Shown: one piece after another, positions 1-14,160 of the stretch
Layout of the letters: each line of letters begins with the position of its first letter
How positions within the stretch are numbered: position 1 is the first letter of the stretch
NCBI RefSeq assembly: GCF_000565215.1
Contig: NZ_CP006934.1
Span: 620,001 to 684,000 of the forward strand
Reading direction: 5' to 3'
DNA: 64,000 nucleotides
Source: Spiroplasma sabaudiense Ar-1343
GTDB taxonomy: Bacteria > Bacillota_I > Bacilli_A > Mycoplasmatales > Mycoplasmataceae
Notes under the pieces: model-generated
Told to the model about the DNA's origin: nothing
The model's input: only the letters and a program-made list of their open reading frames with translations
Database searches by the model: none
Made by a program: the position numbers and the translations under genes

Positions 1-323
1 ATTAAATAACCAGTGTAATTAAATAAAAATGAGGAGATCGAATTAAGGAAGACAACCCCAATTCCAATATAAATTAAATCTTGTCAAGGAACACCTCAGT
101 ACATTGGGTCCTTCTGTGTTACAACCCCTTTTTCATATAAAATCGAAATATTCATTTGGTTTGTTAAAATCGGAATCATTATTTGACAACTAACAATCAA
201 AATCATTAAAAATACCATTTTTAAGGTGATTTTCCACTCTTTTTTGTAATAACTTGCAATCATCTTAAAAAACATGCCATTTTTTGGAGCATTTGACGTA
301 GTGTTTGTTTTAGTTTTTTTCAC
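1..323 (-). CDS. ABC transporter membrane/ATPase protein, N-terminal part (runs off window)
   Basis: The reading frame stays open to the window edge once TGA is read as Trp, so only about 107 N-terminal residues are present. After a polar Lys/Thr/Asn-rich start comes an amphipathic stretch and a hydrophobic membrane segment at about residues 35-50. The region after residue 75 is again hydrophobic with aromatic residues. This resembles the start of an exporter-type ABC protein with fused membrane domain (multidrug or lipid export), but the ATPase domain is outside the window, so the assignment is inference. The start codon is GTG at 321-323, preceded by an AGGAAATAAC ribosome site. Confidence 0.55.
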
Positions 324-416
324 GTTATTTCCTACCTTCTATTTTTATTATTCATTAGAATAACTATTGAACGATTACTAAACTCTTTAAAGTTTAAACT
401 ATAATTTAAAATTTTG

Positions 417-1010
417 CTATCTTTTTTTACTTTTTACTGATTTATCTGATTTTTTTTGCTTTTTGATAATACTTTTTGAAGTTACTTTTTTTAATTTAAC
501 TGGTTTTAGTTTTTTAATTTTATCGGCTTTAATTTTAGTTACAACTTCAATATTATTTTTTGCAAACTCACTTTCTCAGTCTTCAACAACTGCTCTATCA
601 AAATCATCTAGGATAGGTGAATCCTGTGTTGTTAAATTTGAAAGTGGTTCTTCAATTTGGTTTTCTAAAATATCATCTAAAAAAAATTTTTTAGAAATTA
701 GGGTTTCTAAAATAGTCATGTCGTCAACAACTTGAGTTTGGTCGTGAGCTTCTTGGTTATTTTTGAGTTCATTGCATTTGCAATGAATTGGTTGAAAATT
801 AGTATAATGGAAGCGACCGCCATTTTCTGGCAAAGCAATAAAGCCAACTTGTCAACCATCGTTTTCTATTGTGGCATTAATTTGGTGATAGTCCATTAAC
901 TGCTTACACCAAGGACACGGTAAAAATTTTTTATAAATTGGTCCGGAGATACCAATTTTAGTGGCATAATTAGTTCACAATTTTTTAATTTCTATTTTTT
1001 TGAATTCCAT
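417..1010 (-). CDS. Conserved hypothetical protein with Lys-rich tail
   Basis: A 197-residue protein, with TGA codons at 975, 849 and 576 read as Trp and a TAG stop at 417. The N-terminal half contains a CPWC motif followed about 50 residues later by HCKC, so a zinc-binding fold with four cysteines is possible. The middle is acidic, and the last 45 residues are almost only Lys, Ser, Val and Ile, which suggests nucleic-acid or membrane-surface contact. It starts just downstream of the 5S rRNA terminator, so it needs its own promoter. I do not recognise the family. Confidence 0.7.
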
Positions 1011-1061
1011 AAATTTATCACATCTGTCTAATTTTACAATAATTTTATTAGAAGTACTAAT

Positions 1062-1096
1062 AAAAAAATCTTTTACAATAAGTAAAAGATTTTTGT
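1062..1096 (-). terminator. Rho-independent terminator of the rRNA operon
   Basis: An inverted repeat (AAAATCTTTTAC against GTAAAAGATTTT) with a short AATAA-type loop is followed by a T run on the minus strand. It lies directly behind the 3' end of 5S rRNA, where the rRNA transcript should stop. Confidence 0.85.
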
Positions 1097-1100
1097 TTTG

Positions 1101-1208
1101 AACTGGCACTGTGCTATTTTGCACTTTCGTACTATCGTCGCCGCAGTAGAGCTTAACTTCTGTGTTCGGCATGGGAACAGGTGTGACCTCTACGCTATGA
1201 GCACCAGA
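1101..1208 (-). rRNA. rrf: 5S ribosomal RNA
   Basis: The minus strand shows the conserved 5S core (GGTCACACCTGTTCCCATGC, then GAACACAGAAGTTAAGCTC). The ends CTGGTGCT and AGTGCCAG pair with two wobble pairs to give the closing helix, which sets the ends to within a few bases. Length is about 108 nt, as usual for mollicutes. Confidence 0.95.
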
Positions 1209-1258
1209 TCGGTTTTTTTGAAACAATAATATCCTTTAATCGAAATTGAAGGTGATTA

Positions 1259-1280
1259 TTCTTTCAAAACTGAACATTAG
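1259..1280 (-). other. 23S precursor processing stem, 3' arm
   Basis: This segment is complementary to 4342-4363 with two mismatches over 22 nt. It lies just outside the 3' end of 23S, so the two arms can form the long helix normally cut by RNase III. The function is known for rRNA operons in general; here it is inferred from complementarity. Confidence 0.8.
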
Positions 1281-1321
1281 ATTTAACATAAATTTGCAAC
1301 TTTTTAGATTTTTCTTGATTC

Positions 1322-4230
<2,909 letters not shown>

Positions 4231-4341
4231 TTAGAGAAAAACCTATTGCAAATTTATGATTTCAATTTTAGTTTTTTTAATAACAATTGATGTCTAATTT
4301 TTTATTTATATAAAACAAATAAGAAAATTGTATTTTTTCAT

Positions 4342-4363
4342 CTAATATTCAGTTTTCAAAGAA
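4342..4363 (-). other. 23S precursor processing stem, 5' arm
   Basis: Partner of 1259-1280, located just upstream of the 23S 5' end in the 16S-23S spacer. Twenty of 22 positions pair. The spacer between 16S and 23S (about 270 nt) contains no tRNA gene. Confidence 0.8.
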
Positions 4364-4414
4364 CAATTCTTTTTTCAAAGATTATCAATAATTTGTTGCC
4401 AAATTATTCAAATA

Positions 4415-4436
4415 ATCTCTGAAAACTAAATAGAAC
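4415..4436 (-). other. 16S precursor processing stem, 3' arm
   Basis: Complementary to 6126-6147 with one mismatch over 22 nt, located downstream of the 16S 3' end. Together the arms enclose 16S in a stalk expected to be an RNase III substrate. Confidence 0.8.
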
Positions 4437-4503
4437 ATAAAAGATAGTCGAAGCTGTTAATACACTTAGTCACTTTCAGCTTCATTACTTAAAATCTCTC
4501 CAT

Positions 4504-6026
<1,523 letters not shown>

Positions 6027-6125
6027 AAAAAACGTGACTATATTTGATTCTGACTATCCTTTATTTTATTAAACTCAAACAAATTGATACAAGTTAAATT
6101 GTACAATTAATGATTGTTGTAAATT

Positions 6126-6147
6126 GTTCTATTTAGTTTTCAAAGAT
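6126..6147 (-). other. 16S precursor processing stem, 5' arm
   Basis: Partner of 4415-4436, located about 100 nt upstream of the 16S 5' end. Twenty-one of 22 positions are complementary. Confidence 0.8.
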
Positions 6148-6173
6148 CATTTGGCTATTTAGCGCCACAAATG

Positions 6174-6202
6174 AATATATAATATTCTGAAAAGAAATAC
6201 AA
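6174..6202 (-). promoter_or_regulatory. rRNA operon promoter candidate
   Basis: On the minus strand a TTGTAT -35 hexamer is followed after exactly 17 nt by a TATATT -10 hexamer. It sits just upstream of the 16S processing stem, so transcription from here would include both arms. Confidence 0.65.
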
Positions 6203-6277
6203 CCTTTTTTTCAAAAAAAATTATTTTTTTTGATTTTTTTATAAATAATTAGGAATTTGTATAATTATAAATAATAA

Positions 6278-6306
6278 AAGACAACCCAGCCAAAAGAGTT
6301 GTCATT
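6278..6306 (-). terminator. Probable terminator after copA
   Basis: A GACAAC/GTTGTC inverted repeat with a loop containing CTTTTGGCTGG is followed by TTTTATTATTT on the minus strand, directly downstream of the copA stop. The stem is short, so confidence is moderate. Confidence 0.6.
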
Positions 6307-6311
6307 ATAGT

Positions 6312-8510
6312 TTATTTAACTTTTAAAAATAATGAATTTAAAATTACCGAAATTGAAGATAACACCATCGCAAGAGCCCCTAATTCTGGAAAAATTAATC
6401 CAAATGCTGCTAATGGAATGGCTAAAATATTATACAAAAAAGCCCAAAACAAGTTACCTTTAATTTTTTTAAAAGTTTTAGTGGCTATTTGAAAAGCTTT
6501 TTCAACAAGAGCAATATTTTCATCTAATAGTAAAATATCACTTGATTCAATCGCAATATCCGTTCCTGATGTAAACGAAATTCCAACATCAGCTTGAGTT
6601 AAAGCAACTGCATCATTGACTCCATCCCCGATCATTGCCACCAATCCAGTTTGGTTTTGGAGCTGTTTAATATAATCTGGTTTTTCAAAAATTTTGACTT
6701 CGCTTATTATTTTCTCAAATCCTAAATTTTGACCAATAATTGCCGCTGTTTGAGCATTGTCCCCTGTTAGCATTACTGGGTTTAAATTTAGTAATTTCAA
6801 TTTAGTAATTGTTGCCTGGGCATTTTTTTTAACATTATCCCCAACCCCAATTATGGCAACAACATCATTGGCAATGCTTAAATAAACAATTGAAAGACCT
6901 TGTTGAACAAAATTATCGTAATCTTTTTTAAAAGCTCTAGTATCTGCAGCGGTTGTTTCCATCAAACTTTTGCTCCCAATCATGATTGCTTTTCCATCAA
7001 CTTCACCCTTAACTCCAAAGCTGGGAATTGACTCAAAATTTGTGATTCTTAAATTTGAGGCAAAATTTTTGGTCATTAATGATTTAACAATTCCTTGGGC
7101 AACAGGGTGTTCTGCTTGGCTCTCAAAACTTCATAGCACTTCTTCTAAAAATTCTTGGGAGTATTTAGAGGTTTGATAAACCTGGGCAACAATTTTCATG
7201 TCCCCTTGGGTTAAGGTTCCGGTTTTGTCAAAAACCATTGTTTTAATTTTAGCTAATTTTTCTAAACTAGTTGAATTTTTGTAAATGATTCCTAAGCGAG
7301 CAGCCCGGCTGGTCCCCACCAAAATTGCTGTTGGGGTCGCCAAACCCAAGGCACAAGGACAAGAGATTACCAAAACCGTAATGGCATTGACTAAACTGAT
7401 TTCATTTCAACCTTGGTAGTAAATTGTTCAACCAACAAAAGTCAAAAAAGCAATCGCAAAAATAATCGGAATAAATCAGCTAGAAATTTTATCAACGAGT
7501 TGTTGAATATTAGCTTTTTGGTTTTGAGCCAACTTAACAGTTTGAATCACTTGTGCCAAAGTTGACTGGTTCACTAGTTTTTGCACTTCAACTTGAAAAT
7601 AACCACTATGATTAATTGTTCCTGCACTAACTAAGTCACCAACTAGCTTTTTAACTAGTTGACTTTCTCCAGTAAGCATACTTTCGTTGACATAACCTTG
7701 ACCCTGAACAACGGTTCCATCAAATGGAACACTTGTTCCAGCTTTAACAATAATAATTTCTTGAATTTGAATCTCATAAATATTTTTAATAATTTCTTTA
7801 TTATCTTCTCAAACGATGGCAGTTTGAGGAATTAGCTCGGATAAATATTTCAAAGATTTTTGGGTGCGATTTTTAGCACCCCCCTCCAATAATTTACCAA
7901 GCAGAACCAGGGTAACAATGGTGGCACTTAATTCAAAATATAGCGGCTTGCCAGTCATTGTTGAAATTCAATGATTTAATGTTGCATTATAAATACTTAG
8001 ACCAAATGCTAAGAGTGAACCAATGACAACCAAAAATGCCATATTCGCTTGCAAGGTTTTAACCCCATAATAGAATTCCTTATAAAACTTGGCTCCCAAA
8101 ATAAACTGCACAACTGAGGTGATGCTTAATTGAAATCACGGATTGTGCAAAAATAAGCTAAAGCCGTTGTGAACCTGAGCAACACTCAAAATCATTGCCA
8201 ATCACATTGGCAAAGTTAGCAAAGCTGCCATTACAACGTTAATAATTGGAATTCATTGCCATTTAGTTTGAGAATCAAACAAATCGGTTGCCTTCAAAGC
8301 TTTAGCTTTGTAACCAGTTTTTTTGACAGTTTTAATTATTTCTTCATCTTTAATTTCTTGATTACTTGTGATGTTCATTAAATTCAATGACAAATTAACC
8401 TCAACGCTATTTACTCCCTTGACTTTAGCAACTGCGGTTTTAATGCTTGTTGCACAACTAGCACAAGTCATCCCGTTAATTTGATAATCTTTACTCTTCA
8501 AAAATTTCAT
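6312..8510 (-). CDS. copA: Copper-translocating P-type ATPase CopA
   Basis: A P1B-type ATPase of about 732 residues that pumps Cu(I) out of the cell. It has an N-terminal heavy-metal domain with GMTCASC (Cys16, Cys19), the TGES actuator motif, the transmembrane metal motif CPC at about 384-386, DKTGT with phosphorylated Asp428, EHP in the nucleotide domain, and GDGVND near the C terminus. Several TGA codons encode Trp. It overlaps the 3' end of copZ by 20 bp. The start is ATG at 8508-8510; an in-frame TTG two codons earlier is also possible because GGAG lies immediately against the ATG. It should be co-regulated with csoR and copZ. Confidence 0.95.
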
Positions 8511-8712
8511 CTCCAATACAATAACCTAATTCTTCAATTGAATTCAGAGCACTCTGGGCGGCGACTTCGTTTTTGTAATCAAACTTTAAAATCGGAGGTT
8601 GTAATTTTAGAGTAATATTTTTAATATCTTTTTGAGCCTTTAACATTTTTGTGATTTTTAAAACACAATGGTTGCAGCTCATATTAGTAATTTTAACTTT
8701 TTTTGAATTCAT
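8491..8712 (-). CDS. copZ: CopZ-like copper chaperone (HMA domain)
   Basis: A 73-residue heavy-metal-associated domain protein with the metal-binding motif MSCNHC near the N terminus and the usual beta-alpha-beta pattern. It likely carries Cu(I) to CopA in the cytoplasm. It lies between csoR and copA, is preceded by AAGGATGTTAAA as ribosome site, and its stop lies inside the start of copA, which suggests translational coupling. The C-terminal half is more diverged than usual. Confidence 0.88.
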   Translation of the reverse strand: MNSKKVKITNMSCNHCVLKITKMLKAQKDIKNITLKLQPPILKFDYKNEVAAQSALNSIEELGYCIGDEIFEE

Positions 8713-8722
8713 TTTAACATCC

Positions 8723-8998
8723 TTACTTTGAAATGCGATCTATCAAATCACTTATTTCCTTTAATGTATCTTGCTTATCTGATTGGTCATTAATAACACA
8801 ACCTTGAATATGTTCGTTTACTAACTTTTTACTAACTGATAGCAGTGAGCCTCGAATTGCACTAATTTGGTTGATGATATCAACACAATACTGATCGCTT
8901 GTTATTTGGTTGATTACCCCATCGATTTGGCCGCGAATTCGGTTTAAATGTTGTTGATAAGTTTTTTTAGTTTCCTCGCTTCGAACTGTTGACTTCAT
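8723..8998 (-). CDS. csoR: Copper-sensing repressor CsoR
   Basis: A 91-residue CsoR/RcnR-family all-helical repressor. The Cu(I) ligands of the CsoR subfamily are all present: Cys38, His63 and Cys67 (contexts QYCVD and NEHIQGCV). The ATG has an ideal AAGGAGG ribosome site. It is the first gene of a csoR-copZ-copA operon, and an operator-like palindrome lies between its promoter and start codon, so it probably represses its own operon until copper binds. Confidence 0.95.
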   Translation of the reverse strand: MKSTVRSEETKKTYQQHLNRIRGQIDGVINQITSDQYCVDIINQISAIRGSLLSVSKKLVNEHIQGCVINDQSDKQDTLKEISDLIDRISK

Positions 8999-9008
8999 TG
9001 TACCTCCT

Positions 9009-9026
9009 TATACCCATAGGGGTATA
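9009..9026 (-). promoter_or_regulatory. CsoR operator
   Basis: The near-perfect palindrome TATACCC-AT-AGGGGTATA has the G/C-tract architecture known for CsoR operators. It sits between the -10 box and the ribosome site of csoR, where bound repressor would block transcription. Confidence 0.88.
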
Positions 9027-9028
9027 TG

Positions 9029-9057
9029 TATATAATAACACAAAAAAAATAAATCAA
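9029..9057 (-). promoter_or_regulatory. csoR-copZ-copA promoter
   Basis: On the minus strand TTGATT (9052-9057) and TATATA (9029-9034) are separated by 17 nt. The operator starts directly downstream. The -35 element lies inside the palindromic terminator of the upstream gene. Confidence 0.75.
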
Positions 9058-9073
9058 TTGATTTATTTTTTTT
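9042..9073. terminator. Palindromic terminator between the DUF3137-like gene and csoR
   Basis: A perfect inverted repeat centred on AATT (AAATCAATTGATTT) is flanked by A and T runs on both sides, so it could work in either direction. It should end transcripts of the gene at 9114-10205. Confidence 0.8.
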
Positions 9074-9113
9074 AAAAATTTAGTTATTTTGAAATTGCGA
9101 TTTCTGATTTTTT

Positions 9114-10205
9114 CTACTTAGTAATGGGATTAATTATTTTGTAAGCTAGTAATGTTAGTGTTCTAAAATTTTCTAGCTCAAAACCAATTTTACTAATTAA
9201 TTTATTTTTAAAAGTGACCTTAAGTTGTTCCTTTAAAATGTAATCTAAATTTTGACGATTTAAAATTTTTTCCTCAACTCTAAAGTTATAACCAAAAAAT
9301 ATTTTATTTTGCATAATTGAAATTACAAACTCATCAAATAACTGAAGATTAAATTTTTTTAATCATTTTGAAAACTTTAAAACTTCAACAATTTTGTGAA
9401 CTTGTTCTGCTTCTTCTAAAATATCAGATCTTAAACCAGTGTTAAAAAATAAATAGTCTTCAATTTTATTTTCTAAAAAAGCTGACTTTAATTCTTGGGT
9501 AATTTCTAAAGTAATTTCATAGTCAAATCATTGCTTTTTATCAAATAGTTCTATTCCAAAAAACTTAAGAAAATTGTAGTCTGTTTTACTATTATTAAAA
9601 TAAATATCCGCATATGAAATTATCTGACGATTCCTTTGAAAATTGAGAGCTTTATGAATTTTGAAGTCATCTGTCCCTATTATTTCAGCGGCACTAGCTT
9701 CACCATTTATAATAAAGATATCATCTGAAAAGCTTAAAAGTTCTAGATTTTTATCGACATTAATTTTTGCATAAAGATCATATAAATATTCTCAGTCTTC
9801 AAAATATTCAGTCTCATCTTCATGTGATTTTCGCTTAAAAAATGATAAAATCGCCAATGAAGAACCAATTAAAAAAATTACAAAAGGTAAAATATAGATC
9901 ATTAAAATTCTCAAAGCAAAACCATTTTTAACATCAACAAAAATTTCTGCAATTTCTCGATATAAAATTGAAGTGATATACAAATATAAGAAAGCTAAGG
10001 CAATCAGCGACATTCCGTAGTAAATTAACTTAACTGACCATTTACTTTTTCCTAATTTTACTGTTTCATTATAGAAACTACTCACCGATCTATTCAAAGT
10101 TCTTTCAAACTTTTCTTCTAATGACAACTCTGGCTCTGGATTCACAACTTTTGATTCGTTAGTTAAATTATCTAATTTTTTTGATAAATTGTTCGACTTT
10201 TTCAT
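9114..10205 (-). CDS. DUF3137-like membrane protein
   Basis: About 363 residues. A polar N-terminal segment of about 60 residues is followed by two close transmembrane helices at about residues 55-115 and then a soluble alpha/beta C-terminal domain of about 230 residues. This layout matches proteins annotated with DUF3137 in mollicutes; no enzymatic motif is visible. The start is uncertain: the ATG at 10203-10205 lies inside the end of the kinase gene, and earlier ATGs at 10226 and 10286 are in frame, none with a strong ribosome site. It is probably cotranscribed with the kinase. Confidence 0.65.
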
Positions 10206-10779
10206 CAATACTATCAATATTTCCATCAATGACAACAAAAGGAATCTTATCTGTTCATTCCAAGTATCACTGCTCATATAAGCCATTTAATAATTCTCAA
10301 AAGTGTGTTTTAACTCGCAATTCTCCTGGAATTGCTCGTTGATTAATTCTGGCAATCGAAGTTTGATTAGTGACCCTTAAATAAACAACCAGATCATAAC
10401 CTTTTACATTATTATAACTAAAAATTGCAGGGGTGATATTGGTCTCAAAGAATGTTCGGTAAGTATCCCAATCTCGTTTATCTAAGTTACCCTCTTCATA
10501 ATTTGCGTTTGCAAAAATCAAAGTGTCCATAACTCCACGATCAAAAATCACATCATTGAGCGACTGTGAATCTAAAAACTGTTTCATACGCTCTGTTAAC
10601 ATAAATAATTCCATTTTATAGGTATTGGAATTTTTATCTTGAAATTGCTCGTACAACTTATCAAAATAAGGATTTATATTCAAAGGCTCTGCATAAACTT
10701 TATATCCAAGTTTTTTGTTTAAGGCATTTATAAAAGATGTTTTGCCCGCTCCAACGGTTCCAAATATTACCAATCTCAT
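10168..10779 (-). CDS. Deoxynucleoside kinase (dNK/dGK family)
   Basis: A 203-residue kinase that phosphorylates salvaged deoxynucleosides. It has a P-loop GTVGAGKTS at the N terminus, the DRG motif (FDRGVMD, in place of the usual DRS) with the catalytic Glu-Arg region, and an Arg-rich lid (ARINQRAIPGE). Three TGA codons near the end are Trp, which extends the protein past residue 160 to the real stop at 10168. The start has a good AAAGGAG site. The substrate (dA/dG or dC) cannot be decided from sequence alone. Confidence 0.88.
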
Positions 10780-10810
10780 AAACCAATCTCCTTTCTTTAA
10801 TTTATTAAAA

Positions 10811-11479
10811 TTATTTTAATACAACATTTATGATTTCTTTCATTTTTAATGAAATTTCTCCAATAAATTCACTAAACTGGACTTCATTATTTTTTATAAG
10901 TAAATTATCTGAAATTAGCTTGATTACATTAATTGGTTTAGCAAATTTCTTGGCAACATGACAAAGTGCGGCAGCTTCCATATCAAAAACTTCAATACTT
11001 TTTGAAGCTTTTATTACAAAATTTTCAAATTTATTTTCATCACTTATGAATATATCACTTGAAGCCAAATTACTGCTATGAACATCAAAATTTGGGCTTA
11101 ATTTCATTAAAATTGATTGAGCAAGAGTCATTTCAAAATATTCTGACTCTTTGGGAATTTGACCATAAGCATAGCCAAAACCTGTTAAATCAACAGTTGA
11201 GTAATAAACTCGATTAGCAACAACAATATCAAAAACTTGTAAATTTTTTGAACTCGATCCAGCACTACCAAAATTATAAATTTGTGTAACTTCATTTTGA
11301 TATATCGCCAGAAAGGCACTCAATGTCAAAGCTGCATTTACAAGGCCAATTCCAGTAATTAAAAGGTAGGTTTTGTCATTTTTATAAATTTTTAAAAACT
11401 GATGTTCTACAATGACAAAACTTTCACTATTTAAAAATCCTTCAATTTCTTCATACATAGCCACAACTATTAATTTCAT
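10811..11479 (-). CDS. mtnN: 5'-methylthioadenosine/S-adenosylhomocysteine nucleosidase
   Basis: About 222 residues of the purine nucleoside phosphorylase superfamily. It removes adenine from MTA or SAH, byproducts of SAM-dependent reactions. Visible marks are the N-terminal AMYEEIEG, the nucleoside-binding FDMEAAA and the C-terminal ISD with the catalytic Asp. The start is the ATG at 11477-11479 with a GGGGAG site; a TTG upstream lies inside that site. It begins 2 nt after the stop of the nadD-yqeK gene, so the two are translationally linked. Confidence 0.9.
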   Translation of the reverse strand: MKLIVVAMYEEIEGFLNSESFVIVEHQFLKIYKNDKTYLLITGIGLVNAALTLSAFLAIYQNEVTQIYNFGSAGSSSKNLQVFDIVVANRVYYSTVDLTGFGYAYGQIPKESEYFEMTLAQSILMKLSPNFDVHSSNLASSDIFISDENKFENFVIKASKSIEVFDMEAAALCHVAKKFAKPINVIKLISDNLLIKNNEVQFSEFIGEISLKMKEIINVVLK

Positions 11480-11481
11480 TA

Positions 11482-12585
11482 TTATTCTCCCCAATCAAGA
11501 ACTCAATGCTGATAACTTTTTGTTAAGCTAGTTCCTATATTTTCAATCCCGTGTTTTTTAACAGCGACAAGGTATTGTTGTTTTAAAATCGATTTAAATC
11601 CAGCAACTAAGTCTTTTTGAACTACTTCACGAAGTTGTTCAACCCCAGGGTAATTGCGTTCCTTGCTAACCTTATCTGCGCAAAAAATAACCATATCCAT
11701 TGGAGTCATTTCTGGACTTGCAACCGTATGATTAAAAACAGCTTGCAAAATAGCCTGATCTTTAATCAATCAATCATGTTCTAAATGCAAGGACCCGGTA
11801 AAACTATGTCAAACCGGCTCTGGTTCAGTTAGTAACTGCGGTCCCCACTTTTGCAAATAATTGCGATGTTCTGCTTTGGTTCAACATTTTGTAACATCAT
11901 GAAGTGTTCCAGCAACCCAAGCCTTTTGAACATCTAAATTGTTTTTTTCAGCTAGAGTTTTTGCCAATTCTCCAACATTTAAACTATGTTGAAATCTTTT
12001 TGGGCTCATTTTTGATGCTACGCGCTCTTCTAAGTAGAGAAGATTATTGTTAATATAATTATTAATTTCATTATCTTGTAAAACTAAGTCCTGCAAATTT
12101 CTTATTTTAGTGGACGACAAAAAGTTATTGGAAAAACTAAAAACTTCTAAATTATATTTTTTAACAATCGTCTTATTATAGCTGCTACTTCTTAAGAATA
12201 CCTTGAAATTAATTAATTTAATTAATTTATCAAAATGGTCCCAACTTTCAAATTCATCTAACTGATCGCTTCCCATAATAAATGAAAAATCGTAATTTGG
12301 ATACTCTTCTTTAATGGCGGCAATTGTTTCAAAAGTATAACTACGACATTGTTTTTCAATTTCATATTTATTAATTTTGATAAAATCAAATTTTTTGCAA
12401 ACGATATCTAGCATTTCCAACCGCTCTGCAACCGAGGAATTCACTTTTGTTTTAAAGGGGTTTAAATATGTGGGAATCATCCAGACTTCTTCAAAGCCAA
12501 GGTTTTCAAAACACGACTTTGCAATATTAACATGGTCTGTGTGAACCGGGTCAAACGATCCTCCAAATAAAGCAATTTTGCGCAT
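11482..12585 (-). CDS. nadD: NadD-YqeK fusion: nicotinate-nucleotide adenylyltransferase with HD hydrolase domain
   Basis: One 367-residue frame, continuous through TGA-Trp codons. Residues 1-190 are NadD, with GGSFDPVHTDH at the start and an SSTKIR motif, converting nicotinate mononucleotide to its dinucleotide for NAD synthesis. From about residue 195 follows an HD-domain protein of the YqeK type, with HSLNV, LHDVTK and a second histidine-rich region; YqeK relatives hydrolyse diadenosine tetraphosphate. In Firmicutes these are usually neighbouring genes; here they are fused. GAAGAGG precedes the start. Confidence 0.92.
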
Positions 12586-12596
12586 AAATACCTCTT

Positions 12597-13118
12597 CTAT
12601 TTTTTTGTTAAGAAATCAGCTCCATTTTGCACCTCAACTTTACTTAAATCTAAATAATCTCACTGCCTTAGAACCTCATAGGTTGCAATCCCAACTGTGT
12701 TGGCAATATTCAAGCTTCTTCCGGTTGCCACCATTGGAATTCGAAAAACCTGCTCAAGATTTTCTTGCAAAATAATTTTTGGAATTCCTGTTGATTCTTT
12801 CCCAAACATCAAAAAGATTTCTTCATTAATTTCTTGAAAATTAAAGTCACTTAAAGGTTTTTGTCCATAACGACTTAGGCAAAATGGTTTCACATTGGGA
12901 CGCTGTGTTATAAAGTCGTCTCAGTTATCATATTTAAAATATTCAACCCCTTCAAATGTATTTGCACTACTGCGAGCAAAATTTCTCTTATCAAAAATAA
13001 AGCCAAAAGGCTCAATTAAATGCAAAACTGAATTTGTTAATGAAGCTGTACGAAAAATAGCTCCAACATTGTCTGCGATTTCTGGTTCAAAAAGTATAAT
13101 ATTAATTTTGCGACTCAT
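12597..13118 (-). CDS. trmL: tRNA (cytidine/uridine-34-2'-O)-methyltransferase TrmL
   Basis: A 173-residue SPOUT methyltransferase that modifies the wobble ribose of tRNA-Leu. Motifs are NIILFEPEIADNVGAI at the N terminus, LMFGKESTG, and the C-terminal knot RSLNIANTVGI. The internal TGA codons are Trp. It ends 11 nt before nadD, with a ribosome site between them. Confidence 0.92.
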
Positions 13119-13130
13119 TTTGCCTCCTGA

Positions 13131-13478
13131 TTATTTTATTTTTTTCATCGATCCTACATAATTATTTCTAAAGTAGCTTTGTCATTCAGCTTGCGATTTA
13201 TAGTTTTTTGGGGCATTCATAATATATCCAATATCAAACATTTGATCATAGCGATTTTCTTCTTGAAAATTTAGAGCTCTAAAAAACATTAACACGTCTT
13301 CAATGTCCATTTCACCTCGTGATAATAATAATCCAGTTTTATCAAGTAGTCCAGCCTCTTTAAACTGAGGATGATAATCGGGGTAGTATCGAAATAAATT
13401 TTCTAAATGAACATAAATATTAACTGATACAATTTTATATTTTGATTGTAAGTTATTAAAAAATTGGTCTTTTTTCAT
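13131..13478 (-). CDS. Small conserved hypothetical protein
   Basis: A 115-residue soluble protein starting MKKDQFF with an AAGGAG ribosome site 6 nt upstream. It is rich in aromatic and charged residues (Tyr, Phe, Asn, Asp) and probably helical; there is no signal peptide, membrane helix or known motif. It sits between rdgB and trmL in the same direction and begins 18 nt after the rdgB stop, so it should be in the same operon. I do not recognise it. Confidence 0.7.
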
Positions 13479-13495
13479 AAAATTCTCCTTTTTTG

Positions 13496-14092
13496 CTAGT
13501 TTGTTAAAAACTGTTTTAATTTTGAGCATGCAACTGATCGATGAGAGTAAAGATTTTTTTCTTCAAGTCTCATTTGGGCAAAACTCTTTTGTTGGCCGTT
13601 TGGTTTAAAAATCGGATCATATCCAAACCCAAATTCTCCAATTTGTTGTGGCAAGATTTCACCTTCTACCTCACCTCGAAAAGTTTTTTGAAGGGCTAAC
13701 TTTGAATCGTAATAAGCAATTACTGTAATAAACCTGGCTTGTCTTTGTGACATATCAACCAAATTATTTTCTCTCATTTTTTGTAAAAGTTTTTCATTAA
13801 TAATTTTCCAGTCTTTAATTGGGTCAGCTCATCGAGCCGAATGTACTCCTGGAAAACCCTGCAAACTGTCAATTTGCAATCCTGAGTCATCAGCGATTAC
13901 TGGTTCATTAATTATTGAACTCAAAGTCTGAGCCTTAAATAAAGCATTTTCTTCAAAAGTTAAAAAATCCTCTGGTATTTCGATTGGGGTTGGTAAGTCA
14001 AGTAATGATTTAATCTGATACTGGGGTAACAAATTTTTAAAATCTTCAATCTTACCAGAATTTTGAGTTGCGACTCAGATTGTCTTTTTCAC
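13496..14092 (-). CDS. rdgB: XTP/dITP diphosphatase (RdgB/HAM1 family)
   Basis: A 198-residue house-cleaning pyrophosphatase that removes non-canonical purine nucleotides. The motifs are in order: ATQNSGK at the N terminus, TFEENA, ADDSGLQI with the catalytic Asp pair, GFGYDP, and a final SHRS. The start is GTG at 14090-14092 with AAGGAG seven bases upstream; the next in-frame ATG would remove the nucleotide-binding motif. It is divergent from the kinase-like gene at 14161. Confidence 0.93.
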
Positions 14093-14112
14093 AATGACTC
14101 CTTAAAAAATAG

Positions 14113-14118
14113 TATAAT
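14113..14118 (+). promoter_or_regulatory. -10 box for the choline-kinase-like gene
   Basis: A perfect TATAAT lies 43 nt upstream of the ATG at 14161. No good -35 is seen; TTCACA at 14088 would give a 19-nt spacer. The gap to divergent rdgB is only 68 nt. Confidence 0.5.
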
Positions 14119-14160
14119 ATAATAATAACATATTTAAATATTAAATTAAGGGGGTAAATT

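Noticed and set aside
975-1226. Minus-strand ORF reading through 5S rRNA into the gene at 417-1010
   Set aside because: Only the last 11 codons belong to the real gene; the rest is 5S rRNA and its terminator.
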